A stretch of DNA of 64,000 nt from Sphingomonadales bacterium (GTDB lineage: Bacteria; Pseudomonadota; Alphaproteobacteria; Sphingomonadales; Sphingomonadaceae). The stretch is taken from contig JADJAC010000008.1 of assembly GCA_016704425.1 (NCBI GenBank), positions 1 to 64,000 of the forward strand, in the 5' to 3' direction. Position numbers and translations under genes: made by a program. Each line of letters begins with the position of its first letter. Positions within the stretch are counted from its first letter, which is position 1. The notes beneath the pieces were generated by a model that was given only the letters and a program-made list of their open reading frames with translations, was not told the origin of the DNA and made no database searches. Shown here one piece after another: positions 43,915 through 52,816 of this stretch.

Positions 43915-45411
43915 ATGCGGCAGATTGATCATTTTATTTCCGGTGGGGCCGGAGCGGCAGCGAAGCGCTTCGGCGATGTCTTCGATCCCAACAATGGAAC
44001 TGTGCAGGCGCAAGTCGCCTTGGGAGATGCAGCCGTTCTTGAACGCGCGGTGCAAGCCGCACTTGCAGCACAGCCGGCCTGGGCCGCAACCAACCCGCAG
44101 CGGCGCGCACGCGTCATGTTCAATTTCAAGGCTCTGGTCGAAGCAAACATGGATGAGCTGGCGAACTTGCTTTCCAGCGAGCATGGCAAGGTCATTGCCG
44201 ACTCCAAGGGCGATATACAGCGGGGGCTTGAAGTCATCGAATTCTGCTGCGGCATTCCGCATGTGCTCAAGGGTGAGTACACCCAGGGCGCGGGGCCGGG
44301 CATCGACGTCTATTCGATGCGCCAGCCGCTGGGCATTGGTGCGGGCATCACGCCGTTCAACTTCCCGGCCATGATCCCCCTATGGATGTCGGGTGTCGCC
44401 ATCGCGACCGGCAATGCCTTCATCATAAAGCCGTCAGAACGCGACCCGTCCGTGCCGGTTCGACTTGCGGAACTGTTCATTGAAGCGGGTCTGCCCGAAG
44501 GCATCTGCCAGGTTGTCCAGGGTGACAAGGAAATGGTCGATGCGATTCTCGATCATCCTGCCATCAGTGCTGTCAGTTTTGTCGGCTCTTCCGACATTGC
44601 CCATTATGTCTATCAACGCGGCGTTGCGGCCGGGAAGCGCGTCCAGGCCATGGGCGGCGCGAAGAACCACGGCATCGTCATGCCCGATGCCGATCTCGAC
44701 CAGGTGGTAAATGATCTTGCGGGCGCGGCCTTCGGTTCGGCGGGCGAGCGCTGCATGGCGCTGCCCGTTGTCGTTCCGGTTGGAGATGAAACGGCAGACC
44801 GTCTGAAGGCGAAGCTCATTCCAGCGATCGAGGCTCTGAAGGTCGGAATCTCGACCGACGCCGAAGCGCATTACGGACCTGTCGTCACGGCTGCGCACAA
44901 GGCGAAGGTGGAAGGCTGGATTCAGACCTGCATTGATGAAGGCGCGGAGCTGGTTGTCGATGGTCGCGGCTTCAAGCTGCAGGGCCATGAAGAAGGGTTC
45001 TTCATCGGGCCGACCCTGTTTGATCGCGTCACGACCGATATGTCATCCTATAAGGAGGAGATCTTCGGGCCGGTTTTGCAGATGGTTCGCGCTCCCGATT
45101 TCGAGACTGCGCTCTCGCTTCCGTCGAAGCATCAATATGGCAATGGCGTCGCGATCTTCACGCGCAACGGACATGCGGCGCGTGAATTTGCTGCACGGGT
45201 CAATGTCGGCATGGTCGGCATCAACGTGCCGATCCCGGTGCCGGTTGCCTATCACACATTCGGCGGATGGAAGCGTTCGGCGTTTGGCGACACCAACCAG
45301 CACGGTATGGAGGGTGTGAAGTTCTGGACAAAGGTCAAAACGATCACGGCACGCTGGCCGGATGGGTCCCCGGATGGTGGCAATGCATTTGTGATTCCGA
45401 CGATGGGGTGA
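43915..45411 (+). CDS. mmsA: Methylmalonate-semialdehyde dehydrogenase (CoA-acylating)
   Basis: 498 residues. Oxidises methylmalonate semialdehyde to propionyl-CoA with NAD+ and CoA, the last step of valine degradation. Markers: FISGGAGAAAKRFGDVFDP, GITPFNFPAMIPLWM, IKPSERDPSVPV, MGGAKNHGIVMPDADLD and the catalytic Cys280 in FGSAGERCMALPVVV; the C-terminus has GGWKRSAFGDTNQHGMEGV. It starts at ATG 43915 after AGGGAG, making it the first gene of the operon, divergent from the LysR regulator. Confidence 0.96.
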   Translation: MRQIDHFISGGAGAAAKRFGDVFDPNNGTVQAQVALGDAAVLERAVQAALAAQPAWAATNPQRRARVMFNFKALVEANMDELANLLSSEHGKVIADSKGDIQRGLEVIEFCCGIPHVLKGEYTQGAGPGIDVYSMRQPLGIGAGITPFNFPAMIPLWMSGVAIATGNAFIIKPSERDPSVPVRLAELFIEAGLPEGICQVVQGDKEMVDAILDHPAISAVSFVGSSDIAHYVYQRGVAAGKRVQAMGGAKNHGIVMPDADLDQVVNDLAGAAFGSAGERCMALPVVVPVGDETADRLKAKLIPAIEALKVGISTDAEAHYGPVVTAAHKAKVEGWIQTCIDEGAELVVDGRGFKLQGHEEGFFIGPTLFDRVTTDMSSYKEEIFGPVLQMVRAPDFETALSLPSKHQYGNGVAIFTRNGHAAREFAARVNVGMVGINVPIPVPVAYHTFGGWKRSAFGDTNQHGMEGVKFWTKVKTITARWPDGSPDGGNAFVIPTMG

Positions 45412-45423
45412 CATGGGGTGACC

Positions 45424-46569
45424 ATGACCAATCAATTCGACCTAACCGAAGACCAGCTTGCGATCCAGGACATGGCGCGCAAGTTCACGGCGGACAACAT
45501 CACGCCCTTTGCCTCCGAGTGGGATGAAAAGCATATTTTCCCCCGCGATACGATCAAGGCCGCGGCGGAACTTGGCTTTGCCTCAATCTATGTTTCCGAG
45601 GAATCGGGAGGCATCGGCCTCGGACGGCTCGAAGCGGCGCTGATCATGGAGGCGATGGCCTATGGTTGTCCGTCGACGAGCGCCTTCATTTCGATCCACA
45701 ATATGTCCGCCTGGATGATCGACAGGTTTGGCTCTGACACGGTCAAGGCAAAGTATTTGCCGGGCCTTGTGAACATGGACCAGATCGCGTCCTATTGTCT
45801 GACCGAGCCGTCCTCCGGTTCCGACGCCTCCGCGCTGAAAACCAAGGCTGTCCGCGACGGAGACCATTATGTTGTCAGCGGATCGAAAGCCTTCATCTCG
45901 GGTGGCGGTGCAAACGAAGTCTATGTCACCATGGTCCGGACTGGCGAAGATGGCCCCAAAGGCATTTCCTGCCTCGTCATTGACAAGGACATGGATGGCG
46001 TCAGCTTCGGAGCCAATGAGCGCAAGCTCGGCTGGCATTCGCAGCCAACGGCACAGGTCAATTTCGACGCTGTGCGTGTTCCTGTGGATAATCTTGTGGG
46101 CGGAGAGGGGGAAGGTTTCCGTATCGCAATGATGGGGCTCGATGGCGGGCGGCTCAACATTGGGGCCTGCTCGCTCGGCGGAGCTCAACGATGCCTTGAT
46201 GAAGCCATCAAATACACAAAGGACCGCCAGCAGTTCGGTAAGCCGATTGCCGATTTCCAGAACACGCAGTTCATGCTTGCCGATATGGCCACAGACCTCG
46301 AGGCGTCTCGCGCCCTGCTTTACATGGCGGCGTGCAAGGTCACGGCAAATGCCCCCGACAAGACGAAGTTCGCGGCGATGGCGAAGCGGCTTGCGACTGA
46401 CAATGGCTCGAAGATTGTCAATGATGCGCTGCAACTTCACGGTGGATATGGCTATTTGCAGGATTATCCAATCGAACGGTTTTTCCGGGACCTTCGCGTC
46501 CACCAGATTCTCGAAGGGACAAACCAGGTGATGCGGATGATCGTGGGGCGGGAGCTGACACGCCAATGA
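45424..46569 (+). CDS. Isobutyryl-CoA dehydrogenase (acyl-CoA dehydrogenase family)
   Basis: 381 residues from ATG 45424 (GTG 45418 is possible). The FAD enzyme should convert isobutyryl-CoA to methacrylyl-CoA; the assignment rests on operon context. Family motifs: YCLTEPSSGSDASALKT, VSGSKAFISGGGANEVYV, MMGLDGGRLNIGACSLG, FGKPIADFQNTQFMLADMAT and LQLHGGYGYLQDYPIERFFRDLRVHQILEGTNQVM, with the catalytic Glu in the last block (EGTN). The stop overlaps the next start (ATGA). Confidence 0.9.
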   Translation: MTNQFDLTEDQLAIQDMARKFTADNITPFASEWDEKHIFPRDTIKAAAELGFASIYVSEESGGIGLGRLEAALIMEAMAYGCPSTSAFISIHNMSAWMIDRFGSDTVKAKYLPGLVNMDQIASYCLTEPSSGSDASALKTKAVRDGDHYVVSGSKAFISGGGANEVYVTMVRTGEDGPKGISCLVIDKDMDGVSFGANERKLGWHSQPTAQVNFDAVRVPVDNLVGGEGEGFRIAMMGLDGGRLNIGACSLGGAQRCLDEAIKYTKDRQQFGKPIADFQNTQFMLADMATDLEASRALLYMAACKVTANAPDKTKFAAMAKRLATDNGSKIVNDALQLHGGYGYLQDYPIERFFRDLRVHQILEGTNQVMRMIVGRELTRQ

Positions 46570-47609
46570 CTCAGGACATCCTCGCGCAGGTTGAAGGCAA
46601 GGCTGGTCGGATCAGCCTGAACCGGCCTGCCGCCCTTCACGCGCTCAATATCGGCATGGTCCATCAAATGACGGCCCAGCTTCTCGCATGGAAGTCCGAT
46701 CGCCAGGTCGCTTGCGTGATGATCGATCATTCGGAAGGGCGTGGCTTCTGTGCAGGTGGGGATATTCGCTTCCTGCAGGAATCTGCGTTGAAAGATGGCG
46801 TTGACGGGCGTCGCTTCTTTCACGACGAATACCAGCTCAACCATTTGCTGTTCGAATATGAAAAGCCGGTCATCGCCTTCATGGACGGCATTACGATGGG
46901 CGGCGGTGTCGGCATTTCACAGCCCGCCAAGTTCCGCATCGCGACAGAAAATACCCGATTTGCAATGCCGGAAACCGGGATTGGCCTGTTCCCCGACGTC
47001 GGGGGAGGATGGCACCTCTCTCGTCTTGAAGGCCGTCTGGGCCACTTCCTTGCTCTCACCGGCGCGCGGCTCGATGGGGCCGAATGTCTCGCAATCGGGC
47101 TGGCCACTCACTACCTCCCCGCTGAGGCGCTGGCAGAGGCGAAAACCCGGATCGCCGAAGATCCCGACCGCATCGAGGGCATATTGGGCCAATTGTCGGT
47201 GAAACCACCGGACGCCCGGATTGTCGATAATATCCCTACGATCAACCGGCTATTCGCGTCAGATCGCTACGAGGATATTCTTGCAGCGCTCGAGGCTGAT
47301 GGGTCCGAGTGGGCGGCCAAGGAACTCGCGACGCTGTCGACCAAGTCTCCCCAGACGTGCAAGGTCGCTCTGCGGCAATTGGCTGAAGGCGCAAAAATGG
47401 CGTCATTTGCTGACAACATGGTCATGGAATATCGGATCGGATCGCGGGTGCTGGTGCGTCACGATTTCATTGAAGGTGTGCGGGCCGTGATTGTGGACAA
47501 GGACAATGCCCCCAAGTGGGACCCGTCCACACCCGAAGGTGTGACCGACGCCTTGCTGGATGAAATTTTTGCGCCGCTGCCAGCGGAAGAGGAGTGGAAG
47601 CCACTATGA
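46566..47609 (+). CDS. 3-hydroxyisobutyryl-CoA hydrolase (enoyl-CoA hydratase/isomerase family)
   Basis: 347 residues, longer than simple crotonases, as expected for HIBYL-CoA hydrolase. Markers: GRGFCAGGDIRFLQESALKDG, MDGITMGGGVGISQPAKFRIATENTRFAMPETGIGLFPDVGGGW (the oxyanion-hole and catalytic Glu region), and a C-terminal extension with FIEGVRAVIVDKDNAPKWDP, a hydrolase signature. It releases free 3-hydroxyisobutyrate, which the dehydrogenase two genes on oxidises. Four-base overlaps join it to both neighbours. Confidence 0.93.
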   Translation: MTQDILAQVEGKAGRISLNRPAALHALNIGMVHQMTAQLLAWKSDRQVACVMIDHSEGRGFCAGGDIRFLQESALKDGVDGRRFFHDEYQLNHLLFEYEKPVIAFMDGITMGGGVGISQPAKFRIATENTRFAMPETGIGLFPDVGGGWHLSRLEGRLGHFLALTGARLDGAECLAIGLATHYLPAEALAEAKTRIAEDPDRIEGILGQLSVKPPDARIVDNIPTINRLFASDRYEDILAALEADGSEWAAKELATLSTKSPQTCKVALRQLAEGAKMASFADNMVMEYRIGSRVLVRHDFIEGVRAVIVDKDNAPKWDPSTPEGVTDALLDEIFAPLPAEEEWKPL

Positions 47610-48379
47610 GTTATGAAACGATTCTCGTTGAGCAGAAGGGCGCAGTCACGCTCATCACGCTCAATCGTCCGCAGGCGCTGAATGCCCTCAATAGCCAGGT
47701 CCTCGCTGAACTTATTGACGCCTTTGGTGCGTTTGATGCCGATGACAGTCAGCGATGTGCAATTCTGACCGGTTCGGAAAAGGCCTTCGCTGCCGGCGCC
47801 GACATCAAGGAGATGCAGAGCCAATCCTTTGCGGACATGTACGGCGGCAATTTCTTTGCTGGCTATGATCGCGTCACGGCGACCCGGAAACCCTGGATTG
47901 CCGCCGTGTCTGGCTTCGCGTTGGGTGGTGGCTGCGAATTGGCGATGATGGCGGACTTCATCATCGCGGGTGACAATGCCAAGTTTGGACAGCCGGAGAT
48001 CAAGCTTGCCGTAACGCCGGGCATGGGTGGTTCACAGCGCCTGACGCGTGCGATCGGCAAGGCAAAATCGATGGAAATGTGCCTGACCGGGCGGATGATG
48101 GACGCTGCCGAAGCAGAGCGTTCGGGCCTGGTCGCCCGCGTTGTGCCAACTGCTGATTTGATTGCAGAAGCGTTGAAGACAGCCGAGGTCGTTGCTTCAA
48201 TGGCGCCACTGGCGACAATAGCAACGAAGGAAATGGTCAACGCCGCTTATGAGATGACTCTGCAACAAGGTGTGGTCTTCGAACGCCGCCTGTTCCACGG
48301 ATTGTTTGGCAGTGCAGACCAGAAGGAAGGCATGGCGGCCTTCGTTGAAAAGCGGCCCGGGAATTGGACAGGCAAATGA
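47606..48379 (+). CDS. Enoyl-CoA hydratase (methacrylyl-CoA hydration)
   Basis: 257 residues, short-chain crotonase. The start ATG 47606 overlaps the previous stop and has GAGGAG before it, so the earlier start 12 bases upstream is not used. Motifs: AFAAGADIKEMQ, GFALGGGCELAMMADFIIAGD with the first catalytic Glu, FGQPEIKLAVTPGMGGSQRL with the second, and the end VEKRPGNWTGK. By position it hydrates methacrylyl-CoA to 3-hydroxyisobutyryl-CoA, though such enzymes also serve fatty-acid oxidation. Confidence 0.92.
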   Translation: MSYETILVEQKGAVTLITLNRPQALNALNSQVLAELIDAFGAFDADDSQRCAILTGSEKAFAAGADIKEMQSQSFADMYGGNFFAGYDRVTATRKPWIAAVSGFALGGGCELAMMADFIIAGDNAKFGQPEIKLAVTPGMGGSQRLTRAIGKAKSMEMCLTGRMMDAAEAERSGLVARVVPTADLIAEALKTAEVVASMAPLATIATKEMVNAAYEMTLQQGVVFERRLFHGLFGSADQKEGMAAFVEKRPGNWTGK

Positions 48380-49251
48380 GCACAATTGCATTTATCGGCC
48401 TCGGCAACATGGGCGGCGGCATGGCGGCCAATCTTGTAAAGGCCGGCCATAGCGTCAACGCGTTTGATCTGGTCGAATCCGCGCTTGCACGCGCCAAGGA
48501 GAACGGGTGCAAGACCTTCACGAATGTCCGCGAAGCAGTCGCAGGGGGCGATGCGGTCGTCACAATGCTGCCCAACGGCAAGATCGTCGAGACGGTGTAT
48601 GAGAATGATGTGATTGGTCATGCGCCAACCAATGCCATTCTGCTGGATTGCTCGACGATTGACGTCGCAACCGCGCGAAAGGTCAGCGCGGATGCCGCCG
48701 CCAAGGGCTATGACATGGTGGATGCTCCGGTTTCAGGCGGCATCGCTGCTGCCAATGGCGGAACGCTGACCTTCATGGTTGGGGGCACTGAGAAATCCTT
48801 TGCGCGCGCCGAACCGATCCTTGCCAAAATGGGCAAGGCCGTGATTCACGCCGGCGAAAGCGGGGCAGGGCAGGCCGCAAAGATCTGCAACAACATGCTG
48901 CTCGGAGCGTCCATGATCGCGACCTGCGAGGCCTTTGAACTCGCACGAAAGCTCGGGCTCGATCTGCAGACATTCTTTGACATTTCATCAAAGGCATCGG
49001 GCCAGAACTGGTCCATGACGAGCTACTGCCCCGTTCCGGGTGTCGGCCCGCAGACGCCGGCGGACAATGGCTATCAGGGCGGATTTGCCACTGCCCTGAT
49101 GCTCAAGGACCTCAAACTGGCCATGGAAGCGGCGCAATCGGTTGACGCAGACGTGCCCATGGGCCATCGCGCTGCCGAACTCTATCAGGCGTTCGCGGAC
49201 GCCGGATCGGGTGGGCTGGACTTCTCGGCCATCATCAAGACCCTGGAATAG
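48376..49251 (+). CDS. mmsB: 3-hydroxyisobutyrate dehydrogenase
   Basis: 291 residues. NAD-dependent oxidation of 3-hydroxyisobutyrate to methylmalonate semialdehyde, the substrate of MmsA. Rossmann motif AFIGLGNMGGGMAANLVKAGH, substrate-binding VDAPVSGGIAAANGGTLTFM and catalytic Lys in GAGQAAKICNNMLLG. The C-terminal helix bundle ends in LDFSAIIKTLE. The start overlaps the previous stop (ATGA). A further crotonase starts 20 bp downstream with its own ribosome-binding site. Confidence 0.95.
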   Translation: MSTIAFIGLGNMGGGMAANLVKAGHSVNAFDLVESALARAKENGCKTFTNVREAVAGGDAVVTMLPNGKIVETVYENDVIGHAPTNAILLDCSTIDVATARKVSADAAAKGYDMVDAPVSGGIAAANGGTLTFMVGGTEKSFARAEPILAKMGKAVIHAGESGAGQAAKICNNMLLGASMIATCEAFELARKLGLDLQTFFDISSKASGQNWSMTSYCPVPGVGPQTPADNGYQGGFATALMLKDLKLAMEAAQSVDADVPMGHRAAELYQAFADAGSGGLDFSAIIKTLE

Positions 49252-49271
49252 GGCAGGCAAGGAGGCCAGAT

Positions 49272-50072
49272 TTGACGTCACCCCTTCTGATCGAGCGGCA
49301 GGGCGCGGTCCTAACGGTCACACTCAACCAGCCGGAGCGGCGAAATCCCATTTCCGACCAGGCAATGGTCGAAGCGTTGCTTGCCGCAATGCAGGATGCG
49401 GATGCAGACATTGGCGTTCGGGCTGTCATCCTGACTGGCGCTGGGTCTGCCTTTTCCTCAGGTGGCGACCTCAAGCAGATGAAGGCAGGATCTGGCCTGC
49501 GCGCGCAATTGCCTGCGCAAACCCGTCGCAACTACAAGACTGGAATTCAGCGACTGCCGCTTGCCTTTCAGGCGCTTGAAGTGCCGGTGATCGCTGCGGT
49601 CAACGGCCCTGCGATCGGAGCTGGCCTTGACCTGGCAACAATGTGCGACATTCGCATTGCGGGAGAGAGCGCGAAGTTTGCCGAGAGCTTTGTCAAGGTC
49701 GGCATCGTTCCGGGTGATGGTGGTGCCTGGCTCTTGCCGCGCATTGTAGGATTTTCTCGGGCGACGGAACTGGCATTGACCGGCGAGATGTTCGACGCGC
49801 AAACGGCATTGGCCTATGGCCTTGTCTCGCACGTGGTGCCTGATGATCAGCTCCTGGCCAAGGCAATGGACATTGCGCTCAAGATTGCGGCCAATCCGCC
49901 CCACGCCGTCCGGATGACGAAAAGGCTATTGCGCGAGGGGCAGACGGCGACGCTTGCCAACATCCTTGAAATGTCAGCAGCAATGCAATCGCTGGCGCAT
50001 GCCACAAAAGACAATGATGAAGCGATCGACGCGTTCATCGAAAAGCGCGCGCCGGTCTTTCGCGGCGAATGA
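49272..50072 (+). CDS. Second enoyl-CoA hydratase/isomerase, TTG start
   Basis: 266 residues. TTG 49272 is supported by AAGGAGG seven bases upstream. Crotonase motifs: GSAFSSGGDLKQMKAG, NGPAIGAGLDLATMCDIRIAG, SAKFAESFVKVGIVPGDGGAWLLPRIVG. In place of the first catalytic Glu there is Gly-Leu-Asp, with Glu later in FAESF, and Asp in VPGDGG instead of the second Glu; the activity may therefore be isomerase or hydrolase rather than classic hydration. Coupled by ATGA overlap to the acyl-CoA dehydrogenase pair downstream. Confidence 0.87.
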   Translation: MTSPLLIERQGAVLTVTLNQPERRNPISDQAMVEALLAAMQDADADIGVRAVILTGAGSAFSSGGDLKQMKAGSGLRAQLPAQTRRNYKTGIQRLPLAFQALEVPVIAAVNGPAIGAGLDLATMCDIRIAGESAKFAESFVKVGIVPGDGGAWLLPRIVGFSRATELALTGEMFDAQTALAYGLVSHVVPDDQLLAKAMDIALKIAANPPHAVRMTKRLLREGQTATLANILEMSAAMQSLAHATKDNDEAIDAFIEKRAPVFRGE

Positions 50073-51220
50073 ATTTCGACCATCTGACCTTGTCCGAAAT
50101 CCCGGCGACGGATGAGGAATTGCGCCCGGCGATCAGAGAACTTATCGCAGCGCATATTGGCAATATGCCGCTTTACAAGCGGGCACGGACCTGGATGGGC
50201 GGCGATGCGGTTTTCAGCCGCGCAATGGGTCAGGCAGGGTTTCTCGGCCTCACCTTGCCAAGGAAATACGGTGGTGCCGAGCGCGGCCCGCTCGCGCGCT
50301 TTGTTGTGGTCGAGGAACTCTTGGGCGCAGGGGCGCCAGTCGGCATGCACTGGATCGCGGATCGCCAGAGCGCTCTTGTCATTCTCAAGTTCGGGACAGA
50401 GGCTCAGCGCGAACAATATCTTCCCAAGATCTGCCGCGGAGAGATGTATTTCTGCATCGGCATGAGCGAGCCTGGATCGGGATCGGATCTTGCGTCGGTC
50501 CGGTCGCGCGCCGAGCGAACAGAAAATGGTTGGCGGCTGAATGGGCAGAAGGTGTGGACATCGGGCGCTCACCACGCCCACTACATGATTGCACTGGTCC
50601 GGACGTCGGGTGAACCTGCAGATCGGAACCAGGGTCTTTCGCAATTGCTGGTCGATTTGAACGCTCCAGGCATCACGATCCGTCCCGTTCCCGATCTCAA
50701 TGGCGATCATGATTTCAACGAAGTCTTCTTTGACAATGTGGAGCTTCCTCACGATGCGCTGCTGGGCGAAGAAGGGGCGGGCTGGTCTCAGGTCACGGCA
50801 GAGCTCGCCTACGAGCGGAGCGGGCCGGAGCGGATTTACTCCAGCGCCGTCCTCCTCGATGCCTGGATCCAGCATGTCGCGCGGCAACCGCAGTGTGAAG
50901 CGCGCCAGCGGCTTGTCGGGTCACTGACGGCACAGCTTGCGGTCCTGCGTGAATTGTCGGTGGCCGTGACGTCGCGCCTCGCGGCTGGAGAACAGCCAGT
51001 CGTCGAAGCGTCGCTGGTCAAGGATCTGGGGGCGACGTTCGAACAATCCGTGCCAAGCTTGATTGCGGATGACCTCGCCAGCCATCCCGAGGAATCGGTC
51101 GATCCAGAACTTTGGCACGCCATCATGACCGTGACGCATATTGCGCCTGCATTTTCCTTGCGGGGCGGCACGCGCGAAATCCTGCGCGGGATCATCGCAC
51201 GCGGAATGGGGCTTCGCTGA
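50069..51220 (+). CDS. Acyl-CoA dehydrogenase, subunit or enzyme of a tandem pair
   Basis: 383 residues of acyl-CoA dehydrogenase. Middle-domain motifs: CIGMSEPGSGSDLASVRSRAE and LNGQKVWTSGAHHAHYMIAL; it ends with the C-terminal FSLRGGTREILRGIIARGMGLR. Its N-terminal domain is present (FLGLTLPRKYGGAERGPL). Substrate unknown. It overlaps the short partner gene by TGATG, a layout seen in heteromeric acyl-CoA dehydrogenases of steroid and branched-chain degradation, where two unlike subunits share the FAD site. It may act after the valine genes on a branched substrate. Confidence 0.87.
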   Translation: MNFDHLTLSEIPATDEELRPAIRELIAAHIGNMPLYKRARTWMGGDAVFSRAMGQAGFLGLTLPRKYGGAERGPLARFVVVEELLGAGAPVGMHWIADRQSALVILKFGTEAQREQYLPKICRGEMYFCIGMSEPGSGSDLASVRSRAERTENGWRLNGQKVWTSGAHHAHYMIALVRTSGEPADRNQGLSQLLVDLNAPGITIRPVPDLNGDHDFNEVFFDNVELPHDALLGEEGAGWSQVTAELAYERSGPERIYSSAVLLDAWIQHVARQPQCEARQRLVGSLTAQLAVLRELSVAVTSRLAAGEQPVVEASLVKDLGATFEQSVPSLIADDLASHPEESVDPELWHAIMTVTHIAPAFSLRGGTREILRGIIARGMGLR

Positions 51221-51939
51221 TGGACGAGCTGCTCGGGCCATTTGAGCAAATGCTCGCTTCTGTCGCGGGGCGGAGCGTGGACTCTGTTGTTCAATGGAAA
51301 GCAATCGAAGAGTCAGGCTATCTTGATGCGCTCGTACCCGAAGCAGCGGGCGGAGCTGGACTTTCATTGTCCGACATCGAACCGCTGATCCGTGCCCTGG
51401 GCCGATTTGCGATTACGGCACCGGTCGCGGAAACGATGGCCAAGCGAGCCTTGGGCGTCGATACACTGGGGCGTCCGCTGTCAGCCATCCTCGCTGTCGC
51501 CGAAATCGCAGGCCTTGCCGAGAAAATTCTCGAGATGAGCCTGTCCTATGCCAATGATCGCGTGCAATTCGGAAAGCCGATCGGGAAGTTGCAGGTCATA
51601 CAGCAGCAGCTTGCGGTGATGGGCGAACAGGTCCTGATGGCCCGGATGGCTTCGCAGATCGGCTGCGCGCATGGGCTCGCACCTTCGCTCGAAGTCGCCG
51701 CCGTCTCAAAGCAAGTTGCGAGTGCGACAGTTCCTCAGATTGCGTCAATTGCACATGCAGTGCACGGCGCAATCGGGATCACTGAAGAGTTTGACCTCCA
51801 ACGCTATACGCGCCGGCTGCATGCCCTGCGTCTTGCGCACGGCTCCGAGGGGTATTGGGCGAATATTGTCGGCAAAGCCCGTCTTCAATCAGACAGGCAA
51901 TCGAGCGTCGAATTCATTCTTTCGCTCCGAAAATCCTGA
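51220..51939 (+). CDS. Short acyl-CoA dehydrogenase-like subunit
   Basis: 239 residues, much shorter than the usual 370-400. The N-terminal helical domain is present (IEESGYLDALVPEAAGGAGLSLSDIEPL), the middle beta domain is missing or reduced, and the C-terminal four-helix part is kept: YANDRVQFGKPIGKLQVIQQ and HAVHGAIGITEEFDLQRYTRRLHALRLAHGSEGYW. It resembles the smaller subunit of paired acyl-CoA dehydrogenases. It ends the eight-gene operon. The frame looks natural, not truncated, as it starts by overlap and ends normally. Confidence 0.82.
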   Translation: MDELLGPFEQMLASVAGRSVDSVVQWKAIEESGYLDALVPEAAGGAGLSLSDIEPLIRALGRFAITAPVAETMAKRALGVDTLGRPLSAILAVAEIAGLAEKILEMSLSYANDRVQFGKPIGKLQVIQQQLAVMGEQVLMARMASQIGCAHGLAPSLEVAAVSKQVASATVPQIASIAHAVHGAIGITEEFDLQRYTRRLHALRLAHGSEGYWANIVGKARLQSDRQSSVEFILSLRKS

Positions 51940-51952
51940 ACCTGGCCCGCTG

Positions 51953-52816
51953 CTAGACCACGCCTAAAGTCCACCCTTCTGTCTCAGCCACGGTTCCAAG
52001 TCCGGTTGGAAACCAGAGCGCCTCGGAATGCGCAACCGCGCGAAGCCAGGCAGCGGTCAGGATCGCATCGGTCGCATGGTCTGAGTAATGCGTCATGGGT
52101 TCATGATGGCTGCTGCCCAGGGCGTGGAGAGCAACGTCAAGCGCGTGCCCGTCACGGATCTTGCTCCGCCCCTTTGGAATGCGTGCTGCCCGTGCCGCCA
52201 GACTGGTATAGATTTCCACAATGACCGAACCTGTCCTGGGCAGTGGATCAAACGGCCAGATGGGGACGGCATCGCCAATGCGGTGCAACATGCGCATCGC
52301 CGTCAGGCTCGACTTGCCAACCTGAGCTGCCCCTACCAGATTGAAGCAGCTATAGGGCGAAAGCTGGATGTCGCGCTGACGATGCTCGACAAGGCGAAAG
52401 CGACCGGGTCCGGTCCCGAAGCGATCTCCGGTCCCCTTGCCTTGCAGTCGAAAATAGCGGCTGGCCACCCCATGAGAAACGAAGCTGCTGACCGAGAGGT
52501 CGGGATCAGAGACGCTGAGCCGTTCCACGAATTGCCAAAGCGAACGCGCATTGCTGGGACTCTCCTCCCAACCGGGAAAATAGGCGCCGCCATCGATGAA
52601 GGGCAAGCCGGGAGACACGTCAAAACCGATGATTGTGTCACTGGGCATTTCGCGCAAAACCCAGTCCAGCACATCCTCTCTTGACCAGACATGGCTGGGG
52701 CGGACAAGCCGGGGTGCGGCGTTGCCCGGAGTGCAGATGGCGATCGCAATACCCTTTTGCCTCGGTCCAGCGGCGCCAGACCAGTCAACCACAACAAAAT
52801 GCTCGAACGACCTCAT
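51953..52816 (-). CDS. Conserved hypothetical protein, possibly DUF429-like RNase H fold
   Basis: 287 residues. The N-terminus FEHFVVVDWSGAAGPRQKGIAIA resembles the first beta-hairpin of RNase H-like nucleases (Asp in VDWSG). A second acidic patch is IIGFDVSPGLPF, and the C-terminal HYSDHATDAILTAAWLRAVA carries a conserved-looking DHATDA. These three match the pattern of DUF429-type proteins, but I cannot confirm the family. The gene overlaps the end of the oxidoreductase gene upstream (ATGA) and converges with the valine operon. Confidence 0.65.
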   Translation of the reverse strand: MRSFEHFVVVDWSGAAGPRQKGIAIAICTPGNAAPRLVRPSHVWSREDVLDWVLREMPSDTIIGFDVSPGLPFIDGGAYFPGWEESPSNARSLWQFVERLSVSDPDLSVSSFVSHGVASRYFRLQGKGTGDRFGTGPGRFRLVEHRQRDIQLSPYSCFNLVGAAQVGKSSLTAMRMLHRIGDAVPIWPFDPLPRTGSVIVEIYTSLAARAARIPKGRSKIRDGHALDVALHALGSSHHEPMTHYSDHATDAILTAAWLRAVAHSEALWFPTGLGTVAETEGWTLGVV

